From: Nocardioides cavernae
Lineage (GTDB): Bacteria > Actinomycetota > Actinomycetes > Propionibacteriales > Nocardioidaceae
Reading direction: 5' to 3'
Length of the DNA: 64,000 nucleotides
NCBI RefSeq assembly: GCF_016907475.1
Contig: NZ_JAFBCA010000001.1
Span: 4,030,001-4,094,000 of the forward strand
Made by a program: the position numbers and the translations under genes
The notes under the pieces: generated by a model
The model's database searches: none
What the model saw: the letters and a program-made list of their open reading frames with translations, nothing else
Told to the model about the DNA's origin: nothing
Shown: positions 42,683 to 50,126 of the stretch, one piece after another
How the letters are laid out: each line of letters opens with the position of its first letter
Position numbering within the stretch: position 1 is the first letter of the stretch

Positions 42683-43975
42683 CTACGCCCAGGCGAAGTA
42701 GCGGAGGTAGACGTAGACCCAGGCGACCAGCAGCGTCGCGACGGTCACCACGACGCCGTACTTGGTGAAGCCCCAGAAGCTGATCGGCTCCCCCGCCTTG
42801 GCGGCGATGCCGAGCACGACGACGTTGGCGCCGGCCGCGACCGCGGTGGCGTTGCCGCCGAGGTCCGCTCCGAAGACGAAGGCCCACCACAGCGGGCTGT
42901 CCGCACCGGACGTCGTCGTCGTGGCGACCATGTCCTCGACGATCGGCACCGTGGCGGTCGTGTAGGGGATGTTGTCGACGAAGGCGCCGATCACGCCGGA
43001 GCCGAAGAGCAGGGCCGTCGCGCCGAGCAGCTCCCGGTCGCCCATCGCCTCCGCGGCCCACTCGCCGACCGCGCCGATGACGCCGACCTGCACCAGCGCG
43101 CCGACCAGCACGAACAGCGCCATGAAGAAGGCGAGGGTGTCCCACTCGACCTCCTCGAGGAACTCCTCGGGCTCGGTCCGCGAGACCAGCACCATCGCGC
43201 CGGCGCCCATCATCGCCACGACCGACGGGTCGAGGTGGAGCACGGTGTGCAGGCCGAACGCGATCATCACCAGGAACAGCACCACCAGGCACCGGCGCAG
43301 CATCCGGAGGTTGGTGATCGCCTCGGCCGGGCGGAGGTCGTCGAGCCCGTGCACGTCGACCTCGTGGTCGAGGTCCTTGCGGAAGAGCCAGCGCGCCATC
43401 ACGACGAAGAGCGCCAGCAGGATGATCGTCAGAGGCAGCGAGTGCACGAGGAAGTCGACGAAGCTCAGCCCGGCCCGGCTGCCGATGATGATGTTGGGCG
43501 GGTCGCCGATCAGGGTGGACATGCCGCCGATGTTGGAGGCCAGGATCAGCGAGATGAGGTACGGCGCGGGCGGCAGACCGAGCCTCCGGCAGACCGACAG
43601 CGTGACCGGAGCGACCAGCAGCACGCACGTCACGTTGTCGAGGATCGGCGAGACGGCAGCCGTGATCAGCACGAGCAGCACGAGCAGCTTGTAGGGCTCT
43701 CCGCCGGAGCGCTGCGCCGCCCACAGCGCCAGGAACTCGAAGAGCCCGGTCTGCTTGAGCACGCCGACGATGATCATCATCCCGAAGAGCAGGAAGATGA
43801 CGTTCCAGTCGACGCCCGTGTGCTCCTCGAAGAAGGCGGTCTCGGCGTCGACGAGGCCGATGACGACCATGCCGGCCACGCCGCCGAGGGCCGCGGCGAC
43901 GCGGTGGACGCGCTCGGTCGCGATGAGGGCATAGGCGACGATGAAGACCGCCAGGGCGGCGGAGGTGAGGATCAC
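42683..43975 (-). CDS. ArsB/NhaD-type ion transporter
   Basis: The 430-aa product has about 11 hydrophobic helices and the ion-transporter superfamily signatures DNVTCVLLVAPV, NIGGMSTLIGDPPNIIIG and a second pseudo-symmetric DNIPYTTATVPI with GADLGGNATAVAAGANVVVLG. It should exchange a cation or oxyanion across the membrane, Na+/H+ or arsenite type. The ATG overlaps the stop of the TrkA-C gene (ATGA); that domain may regulate it. Confidence 0.9.
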   Translation of the reverse strand: MILTSAALAVFIVAYALIATERVHRVAAALGGVAGMVVIGLVDAETAFFEEHTGVDWNVIFLLFGMMIIVGVLKQTGLFEFLALWAAQRSGGEPYKLLVLLVLITAAVSPILDNVTCVLLVAPVTLSVCRRLGLPPAPYLISLILASNIGGMSTLIGDPPNIIIGSRAGLSFVDFLVHSLPLTIILLALFVVMARWLFRKDLDHEVDVHGLDDLRPAEAITNLRMLRRCLVVLFLVMIAFGLHTVLHLDPSVVAMMGAGAMVLVSRTEPEEFLEEVEWDTLAFFMALFVLVGALVQVGVIGAVGEWAAEAMGDRELLGATALLFGSGVIGAFVDNIPYTTATVPIVEDMVATTTTSGADSPLWWAFVFGADLGGNATAVAAGANVVVLGIAAKAGEPISFWGFTKYGVVVTVATLLVAWVYVYLRYFAWA

Positions 43976-44457
43976 GCGACCCGCCTGGGCACGCCGAAGG
44001 CGCGGGCTGAACGCGCCGGGTCGTCCGTGTCCTCGGCCCAGGTGGCGAGCCGGCCGTAGCGGCTGACCGACCGCAGCCGCTCCTCCACCTGCGCGACCTG
44101 GCCCAGGGCGGCGACGACGAGGACCTGGTCGCCGGCGCGCAGGCCGGTGCGGGCGTCGGGGACGAGCACCTCCTTCCCGCGCGCGAGGATGGCGACCCCC
44201 GACCCGTTCGGCAGCCGCAGCTCGCCGACCTCGACGCCGGACAGCCGCGAGGCGGGCTCGACCTCGAAGCGCAGCAGGACCGCGTCGAGCCGGTCGAGGG
44301 TGGCGAACCCGATCGACACCTTGTGCACGAAGCTGCCCTTCTCCTGCCAGCGGGGCTGGCGTCCACGCCCGATCGCGAGCCCGACGGCGAAGCCGATCGC
44401 GGAGGCGATGAGGGCGACGGAGACCGCCACCTCGAGCAGGTAGGGCGTGTCGCTCAT
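43972..44457 (-). CDS. TrkA C-terminal (RCK_C) domain protein with TM anchor
   Basis: The 161-aa product has an N-terminal TM helix (VAVSVALIASAIGFAVGLAIG), a linker with FVHKVSIGFATLDRLDAVLLRFEV and a TrkA-C domain (SGVEVGELRLPNGSGVAILARGKEVLVPDARTGLRAGDQVLVVAA), a ligand-binding regulatory module of transporters. Both its ends overlap neighbours by 4 bp (ATGA), so it is made with the SPFH-like protein and the transporter. Confidence 0.87.
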   Translation of the reverse strand: MSDTPYLLEVAVSVALIASAIGFAVGLAIGRGRQPRWQEKGSFVHKVSIGFATLDRLDAVLLRFEVEPASRLSGVEVGELRLPNGSGVAILARGKEVLVPDARTGLRAGDQVLVVAALGQVAQVEERLRSVSRYGRLATWAEDTDDPARSARAFGVPRRVA

Positions 44458-45002
44458 CCGGGGTTCCCTGTCAGGCGGGCCTCGACCTCGGTGACCGCCA
44501 GCGCGGTGGCCGCGGTGCCGACCGGCAGCTGTCGGGTGAGCTGGCGGGGCCACTGCGTCTCGAGGGCCTCGAGGTCGTCGACGAGCGACTCCACCTCGAG
44601 CTGCTCGACGGCCCGGGCCACGGTGTCCTCGGCGAGCCGCGCGGCCTGCGCCGGCGGGACGTACGCCGCGCCCGGCTCGACGTCGCGCACCTGCACCGTC
44701 AGGTCGGCGAGGGCGACGACGTCGACGCCGTCGCTGGTCCGCGAGCGAATCACCAGCGGCACCACGCGCGGGTCTGTCGTCACGGGCTCGAACCGCTCGA
44801 GACCCGGCCAGCGGGCGACGAAGCCGTTGCGCCGGACGCGCACGACCTCGCCCCTCCGGACCACGAGGACGAGCTCGCCGGGGCCCACGCGACGTACGCA
44901 CATCAGAGTGGCGAACAGCAGGCCCGGCCCGACGATCACCAGCCACACCACCCACGCCGCCCCGGTCGGGTCGACGGCGGTGTTCTCGTCCGGTGGCGGC
45001 AT
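44454..45002 (-). CDS. SPFH/band-7-like membrane protein
   Basis: The 182-aa product has one TM helix near its N-terminus (WVVWLVIVGPGLLFATLMCV) and a band-7-like beta/alpha domain: VGPGELVLVVRRGEVVRVRRNGFVARWPGLERFEPV, TSDGVDVVALADLTVQVRDVEPG and AEDTVARAVEQLEVESLVDDLE. It is shorter than classic flotillins and lacks their coiled-coil tail. It is first in the SPFH - TrkA-C - transporter operon. Confidence 0.75.
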   Translation of the reverse strand: MPPPDENTAVDPTGAAWVVWLVIVGPGLLFATLMCVRRVGPGELVLVVRRGEVVRVRRNGFVARWPGLERFEPVTTDPRVVPLVIRSRTSDGVDVVALADLTVQVRDVEPGAAYVPPAQAARLAEDTVARAVEQLEVESLVDDLEALETQWPRQLTRQLPVGTAATALAVTEVEARLTGNPG

Positions 45003-45099
45003 GCCACGAAGTCTTCGCGGACCGGGTGGTCGCGACCATGGGTGCCTGACCCCATCTGCATTGGGCTGGGACTGGGCCGGGGATGGGAGGGTTGGCGAC

Positions 45100-46077
45100 A
45101 TGCGTCTGCCCGGCCACCTCCCGCTGTTCTGGACGATCTGCCTGATCAACGGCGTCGTGCTCGTGGTCGCGGCGCTGCTGCTGCTCTTCTCCCCCGCCCG
45201 CGTCTCGGCCGACGCCGTGCCGTCGGAGATCGTCGTGATCGGCGTCGGGCTGGTGGTGATGATCCTGACCAACGCGCTCCTCATCCGCTGGGCGCTCGCG
45301 CCGCTGCACCGCCTCATCGCGCGACTCGAGGACATCGAGCACCTCGAGCCGACCGAGCTTCCCGAGGAGGGGTCCGGCCCGGTCCTCGGCATTGCGCGGA
45401 GCGTCAACGGGCTCCTCGCCCGCCTCGCCGAGGAGCGCCGCACCGGGGACGCGCGAGCGCTTGCCGCGCAGGAGGCTGAGCGGCACCGCATCGCCCAGGA
45501 GCTGCACGACGAGGTCGGGCAGAGCCTGACGGTCGTCCTGCTGGGCCTCAAGCAGCTGGAGTCGCAGTCGCCGCCCGCACTGGTGCCCGAGCTGGCGGCG
45601 GTCCGCGAGAGCGCCCGTGCCGGCCTCGACGACGTACGCCGGGTGGCGCGGCGGCTGCGTCCGGGAGTCCTGGAGGACCTCGGCCTGGCGAGCGCGCTGG
45701 CCGCGCTGGCGACCGAGTTCGCCGACCACAGCTCCGCGTCGGTGCGCCGCTCGTTCGCGCCCGGCCTGCCGGCACTGAGCCCGGAGGCCGAGGTGGTGGT
45801 CTACCGGGTGGCCCAGGAGGCGCTCACCAACGCCGCCCGGCATGCCGACGCCCGCTCGGTCGAGCTCTCGCTGCAACGGCTCGGCGCCCACGTCGTGCTG
45901 GAGGTGCGCGACGACGGCCGCGGCTTCACCGGCCTCACCGAGGGGTCGGGGCTGATGGGGATGCGTGAGCGCGCCGCGCTGGTCCGCGCCGAGCTGTCGG
46001 TGATCAGCCAGCCGCGCCACGGCACCACGGTGCGGCTCAAGGTGCCCGTCGACACGACTGCGGAGGCGAGCGCGTGA
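45100..46077 (+). CDS. Sensor histidine kinase, NarL/DesK class (HisKA_3)
   Basis: The 325-aa product has two TM helices in residues 8-65, a HAMP-like linker (WALAPLHRLIARLEDIEHLEP), the dimerisation helix ERHRIAQELHDEVGQSLTVVLL with the phosphorylated His, N-box VAQEALTNAARHADA and G-box VRDDGRGFTG. It lacks a large sensor domain, so it may sense the membrane itself. ATG 45100 follows GGGAGG. It overlaps its response regulator (GTGA) and is divergent from the SPFH-transporter operon, a likely target. Confidence 0.93.
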   Translation: MRLPGHLPLFWTICLINGVVLVVAALLLLFSPARVSADAVPSEIVVIGVGLVVMILTNALLIRWALAPLHRLIARLEDIEHLEPTELPEEGSGPVLGIARSVNGLLARLAEERRTGDARALAAQEAERHRIAQELHDEVGQSLTVVLLGLKQLESQSPPALVPELAAVRESARAGLDDVRRVARRLRPGVLEDLGLASALAALATEFADHSSASVRRSFAPGLPALSPEAEVVVYRVAQEALTNAARHADARSVELSLQRLGAHVVLEVRDDGRGFTGLTEGSGLMGMRERAALVRAELSVISQPRHGTTVRLKVPVDTTAEASA

Positions 46078-46718
46078 TCCGGATCCTGCTGGCCGACGAC
46101 CACACGCTGGTGCGCCGCGGCGTACGCCTCATCCTCGAGCAGGAGCCCGACCTGTCCGTCGTCGCCGAGGCCGCCGACGGCGCCGAGGCCGTCGAGCGAG
46201 TGCGCGACACCGAGGTCGACCTCGTCGTGCTCGACATCGCGATGCCTCGGATGACCGGGCTGCAGGCGGCCGCCGAGATCGCCCAGCGCCGCAACCCGCC
46301 CAAGATCCTGATGCTGTCGATGCACGACAACGAGCAGTACTTCTTCGGCGCCCTCAAGGCCGGTGCGAGCGGGTACGTCCTCAAGTCCGTCGCCGACGAG
46401 GACCTCGTCAGCGCCTGCCGGGCGGCGATGCGCGGCGAGACGTTCCTCTACCCCGGCGCCGAGAGCACGCTCGTGCGCGACTGGCTCGACCGGATGCGTC
46501 GGGGTGAGCGGGTGCCGACGTCGGTGCTCACCGCGCGCGAGGACCAGGTGATCAAGCTGATCGCCGAGGGTCGCTCCTCGCGCGAGATCGCCAAGGACCT
46601 GCACATCGCGCTCAAGACCGTCGAGGGGCACCGCGCCAACATCCTCGGCAAGCTCGGGATGCGCGACCGCGTCGAGCTGACCCGCTACGCGATCCGGGCC
46701 GGCCTGATCGAGCCGTAG
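46074..46718 (+). CDS. NarL/FixJ-type response regulator
   Basis: The 214-aa product has a receiver domain with the acidic pocket ADDHTLVRRG, the phosphoacceptor LVVLDIAMPRMTG and the LKAGASGYVLKSV lysine, and a LuxR-type helix-turn-helix (LTAREDQVIKLIAEGRSSREIAKDLHIALKTVEGHRANILGKLG). GTG start overlaps the kinase stop. Target promoters are not known. Confidence 0.95.
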   Translation: MIRILLADDHTLVRRGVRLILEQEPDLSVVAEAADGAEAVERVRDTEVDLVVLDIAMPRMTGLQAAAEIAQRRNPPKILMLSMHDNEQYFFGALKAGASGYVLKSVADEDLVSACRAAMRGETFLYPGAESTLVRDWLDRMRRGERVPTSVLTAREDQVIKLIAEGRSSREIAKDLHIALKTVEGHRANILGKLGMRDRVELTRYAIRAGLIEP

Positions 46719-46731
46719 GGGCCTGCCCGGC

Positions 46732-46794
46732 CGCACGTGCGGCGGTTGTGGCCCCTGGAACGGCCGTTCGAGGGCCAGAACCGCCGCACGTGCG
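46732..46794. terminator. Bidirectional hairpin between the response regulator and methyltransferase genes
   Basis: Perfect 16-bp arms at 46732-46747 and 46779-46794 enclose a spacer that can itself pair (GGCCC with GGGCC, GGAAC with GTTC). It separates two convergent genes. Confidence 0.75.
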
Positions 46795-46800
46795 TCGATC

Positions 46801-47568
46801 TCACCCGTCGCTGGCGAGCCGAGCGAGGTGCAGGGTGATGTCGCCGACCACGTCCACCTGCGGCGGCAGCACGGCCAGGATCCTGCCGAACGCGGCCTCC
46901 CTGTCGATGGGCGGGAGCTCGAGGTAGGCGGAGACGGTCGACAGGAGCCCGACGTAGTCGAGCGCCGACACCGTCGTACGACGGTCCAGCTCGACCTGCC
47001 TGACGTCGGTGAACAGCTCGGACCTGGACAGCTCGGTGCCTGGCCACTGCATGGCGGCGCTGTCGGGCGTGCCGTCCGGCGACGGTACGTCGTCGTCGGC
47101 GAGCCAGGGGGCGCGCGCGCAGCGCACCGCGTCCTCCAGCCCGGGGTCGGCGAGGTCCAGCGGACCGCCGAACGACGCCAGGACGCCCCCGGGCTCGAGC
47201 AGCTTGGCGGCGCGCTCCCACCGACCCTCGGCCCTGGTCCAGTGCAGGGCCGCCGCGGCGTACACGAGGTCGTAGGTCGAGGTCAGCGGCAGCTCCTCGA
47301 ACGTGGCCCGCACCGTGCGCACCGAGTCGGGGACGTGCCGTTCGAGCTCGGCGAGCATCGCGGCGTCCGGCTCGGTCGCGGTGACCGCAAGCCCGCGCGC
47401 CGCAAACACCCGCGTCGCCTTGCCCGTGCCCGCGCCGATCTCGAGGGCCGTCGCGACGGGCCCACCGGCGTAGGCCAGCACGGCGTCGACCAGCGCTCCC
47501 GGGTAGCCGGGTCGGAAGCGCTCGTAGGCCGCCGCCACGGATCCGAAGGACAGCGCACGCGAGGTCAC
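46801..47568 (-). CDS. Class I SAM-dependent methyltransferase
   Basis: The 255-aa product has motif I ALEIGAGTGKATRVFA, the acidic loop VTATEPDAAMLAEL, TYDLVYAAAALHW (motif II/post-II) and LLEPGGVLASFGG, typical of the methyltransferase 11/25 group. The substrate is unknown. The GTG start overlaps the LanC-like stop (GTGA), so it is made with that protein and may act on the same molecule. Confidence 0.9.
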   Translation of the reverse strand: MTSRALSFGSVAAAYERFRPGYPGALVDAVLAYAGGPVATALEIGAGTGKATRVFAARGLAVTATEPDAAMLAELERHVPDSVRTVRATFEELPLTSTYDLVYAAAALHWTRAEGRWERAAKLLEPGGVLASFGGPLDLADPGLEDAVRCARAPWLADDDVPSPDGTPDSAAMQWPGTELSRSELFTDVRQVELDRRTTVSALDYVGLLSTVSAYLELPPIDREAAFGRILAVLPPQVDVVGDITLHLARLASDG

Positions 47569-48905
47569 GGCAGGTTCCACCAGGTGTCGAGGCGCGCGAG
47601 CGCGGGCGTCGTACGTCCCTCGCGCAGGACGCGCGCGAGGCGCATGAGGTACGCCGCGATGCCGGCCGCACCCTGCATCCAGCCGACGCCGGGCGGGAGC
47701 AGCGGGTCGTCGTTGCGGTGCTCGGTGAAGCGCCAATGTGCGCGGTCACCTTCGCCTGCTCCTCGATCGACCAGGGCCCGCTCGACGAGCGCGTCGCCGA
47801 GGACCTGCGCGAAGACGAGGTCGTCGTCCACCCCGAGCCGCTGCCAGGCATCGAGGAAGACCTCGCCCACCCCGGCGGTGCCGCAGCAGCGGCCGTCGTT
47901 GTCCCAGAAGCCGGGTCGCAGGCGCTCGGGGATCCCGGACGTGCGGATGCTGTGCAGGCAACGGCGGTGCCACTGCGCCGGCGTCTCCCCCGCGACCGCA
48001 GCGACGCCCGCGTGCTCGAGGGCGGTGAAGAGCAGGGAGGTGCCGGTCGGACCGTGGCACCAGCTGTAGGTGACCTCGTCCATGTCGGGCTGGTTCGGGA
48101 TCACGTGCGGCACGACCAGACCACCGTCACTCGTGTCACCCAGCGTCACGAGGTGCTCGGCGCCGCTTCGAGCGGCCTCGACGAGGTCGGCCCGGTCGAG
48201 CTCGGAACCGGCCACGGCGAGCGCAGCGGCGATCCCGGACAGCCCGTGCGACCAGTTGGGCATCTGGCGGTCGCGGCGCTCGGGGGGCAGGTCGACGGCG
48301 AAGCGTCGCGGGACGAAGACCCAGTTGGTGCCCGCATCCGTCGGCTCGCCCTCGGCCAGGAGGATGCCCGCCGTCCTCGTGGCCAGCGCCTCCGCGCCGG
48401 GGACTCCGTGCCGGTGCGCCCAGACCGCGCCGAGCAGGTTGCCGGCCGTGCCGAGGGTGGCGTCGTTGATCCGGGTGTGCGGTGCGTACGGCGGGGACTC
48501 CATCCACGGTTGCTCCCAGCCGTCGTCGGTCGCGAGCTCGGCCAGCCGGGCGACCGCCTCCACGGACCCGTCAGCCTGCAGTGCCGACAGGACCCCGAGG
48601 TCGCTGACCAGGCCGTCGAAGTAGGAGTACGTCGTGGTGGTGGCCAGCTTGCCCCGGACCCGGTCGACGATGCCGTCGGCGAGCCGCTGCTCCTCGTCGG
48701 TCCACCCCCGCGTCCCGCGGACCTCGGCCAGCACGTGCGCCAGGCCGCCGATGCCGCTGTGCAAGCCGTCGCGCTCGTCCTCCGGCGGCATGCCGTCGTG
48801 CGGGACGGACACCGGGATCCACGGCCCGTCGTCCCACCGCACCTGGTCGAGCACCCAGCGCCAGGCCGCCTCACCGAGGTCGGCGTACGTGTCGTGCGAG
48901 GTCAT
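47565..48905 (-). CDS. LanC-like (lanthionine synthetase C family) protein with a Cys-Cys zinc motif
   Basis: The 446-aa product shows the (alpha/alpha) toroid repeats of LanC with the GxxG loops HSGIGGLAHVL, LGTAGNLLGAV, NWSHGLSGIAAAL, WCHGPTGTSLL, CCGTAGVGEVF and MQGAAGIAAYL. The zinc ligands correspond to Cys283 (WCHG) and Cys340, but the third ligand, His in NisC and LanCL1, is Cys341 (CCG). A catalytic-like His220 is present. No dehydratase or precursor peptide is found nearby, so this is a stand-alone LanC-like protein, perhaps a glutathione/mycothiol-type adduct enzyme or a cyclase acting in trans. The SD GGAGG precedes the ATG. Confidence 0.88.
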   Translation of the reverse strand: MTSHDTYADLGEAAWRWVLDQVRWDDGPWIPVSVPHDGMPPEDERDGLHSGIGGLAHVLAEVRGTRGWTDEEQRLADGIVDRVRGKLATTTTYSYFDGLVSDLGVLSALQADGSVEAVARLAELATDDGWEQPWMESPPYAPHTRINDATLGTAGNLLGAVWAHRHGVPGAEALATRTAGILLAEGEPTDAGTNWVFVPRRFAVDLPPERRDRQMPNWSHGLSGIAAALAVAGSELDRADLVEAARSGAEHLVTLGDTSDGGLVVPHVIPNQPDMDEVTYSWCHGPTGTSLLFTALEHAGVAAVAGETPAQWHRRCLHSIRTSGIPERLRPGFWDNDGRCCGTAGVGEVFLDAWQRLGVDDDLVFAQVLGDALVERALVDRGAGEGDRAHWRFTEHRNDDPLLPPGVGWMQGAAGIAAYLMRLARVLREGRTTPALARLDTWWNLP

Positions 48906-48921
48906 CCGGCGTTCCTCCCGT

Positions 48922-49401
48922 TCATCCCTGGTAGGGCGGCGCGACGCCCCAGCCCCACCGCGGGGTGGGCGCGTGCTCGACGACCTGCGCTCCCGGCCGG
49001 GAGTTCTCCATCGCCAGCCGGGTGCCCCACTCGAGGTAGCCGATGATCGCAGCGCGGAACTCCGGGTCGGCCGGGAGGTCCGCGTCGTCGGCGGCGAGAC
49101 TCATCGTGGCGGCGAAGCGGTGCCGCTGCTCAGGGGTGATGTCGAGCCCCACGTGGTGGCGGAGCATCGACTCGTAGCCGCCGTGCCGATCGGTGTAGGT
49201 CGTCGGCCCGCCGAGCACCTCGGCCCACCAGTCGGTGACGTGCTCCCGGTGCCCTTGCGACACCCCACCGGGGAAGAAGCCGGCCAGGATGTCGTCGGCC
49301 TGGACGCGGTCGTAGAAGGAGTCGATCATCCGCCGCAGCGGGTCGAGGCCGCCCGCCCACTCGTACAGCGTCGGCAGCCCCGGCTCGTCCACTCCACCCA
49401 T
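48922..49401 (-). CDS. Truncated haemoglobin (globin family)
   Basis: The product is about 159 aa from ATG 49401. It has TLYEWAGGLDPLRRMIDSFYDRVQADDILAGFFP, then HREHVTDWWAEVLGGPTTYTD, a proximal-His region MLRHHVGLDITPEQRHRF and YLEWGTRLAMENSR, close to group II truncated haemoglobins that bind O2 or NO. It heads the operon with the LanC-like and methyltransferase genes (16-bp gap). Confidence 0.9.
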   Translation of the reverse strand: MGGVDEPGLPTLYEWAGGLDPLRRMIDSFYDRVQADDILAGFFPGGVSQGHREHVTDWWAEVLGGPTTYTDRHGGYESMLRHHVGLDITPEQRHRFAATMSLAADDADLPADPEFRAAIIGYLEWGTRLAMENSRPGAQVVEHAPTPRWGWGVAPPYQG

Positions 49402-49457
49402 GCAGGCATTCCACCGCACGGGACGCACGGCCGCACCTGCAATTTCCGCGCGGCAGG

Positions 49458-50126
49458 TCAGCGCCGCTGCACCATCGCGTCCAGCACGCGCGTGCCCACG
49501 GGCAGCCCGTGGTCGTCGTAGTAGGCGAACATCGCCGACAGCCAGGGATGGGTGCCGGGGTCGGCGACCCGACGCACCGGGACGCCCGCCTCGTCGGCCA
49601 GCTCACGCACGGTCGCGACGCGCGTCGCGAGCTCGTACGTCGCTCCCCCGTGGCCGGGCTCGGTCAGGACGACGGCCGCGGCGCGACCGAGGTCGGCGAG
49701 GTCGAGGAAGCCGAACCGGACGTCCGGCGAGTAGGGCAGGTCGAGCGGACCGGTGAGGTCGAGGTTCTGGAGGTAGGCGCCGGGCTGCAGGATCGTCCAC
49801 CCGAGCCCGCTGCGCCGGACCAGGTCCTCGCTGACCGCCTTGCCGAGGTGGTGCGGCATCGCGGGCGCGTAGGGCGAGGCGACGGAGTGGTAGACGACCC
49901 GCTCGACCCCGGCACTGCCGAGCGCGGCCAGTGCGGAGGCGACGTACGCCGGCTCGTCGGGGTGCAGGTTGGGCGCGATGACGTACGCCGCCTCGCAGCC
50001 GGCCACCTCCGACGCGAGGTCCGGCCAGTCGGCCCGCCCCAGCGGCCGGGCGTCGACGCCCCGGTCGGCCAGCGCCGAGCAGACCGCGCGACCGGTCTTC
50101 CCGTGCCCGCCGAGGACGGCGATCAT
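49458..50126 (-). CDS. NmrA-like NAD(P)-binding protein
   Basis: The 222-aa product starts MIAVLGGHGKTGRAVC (GxxGxxG dinucleotide motif) and continues with YVIAPNLHPDE, VERVVYHSVASPYAP and WTILQPGAYLQNLDL, typical of NmrA/atypical SDR proteins without a catalytic Tyr-x3-Lys. It may be a redox sensor or reductase. The ATG shares a base with the hyuB stop (TGATG), so it is the third gene of the hydantoinase operon. Confidence 0.85.
   Translation of the reverse strand: MIAVLGGHGKTGRAVCSALADRGVDARPLGRADWPDLASEVAGCEAAYVIAPNLHPDEPAYVASALAALGSAGVERVVYHSVASPYAPAMPHHLGKAVSEDLVRRSGLGWTILQPGAYLQNLDLTGPLDLPYSPDVRFGFLDLADLGRAAAVVLTEPGHGGATYELATRVATVRELADEAGVPVRRVADPGTHPWLSAMFAYYDDHGLPVGTRVLDAMVQRR

Noticed and set aside
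47565..48905. A lanthipeptide cluster around the LanC-like gene
   Set aside because: No LanB/LanM dehydratase, transporter or Cys/Ser/Thr-rich precursor was found on either strand nearby.
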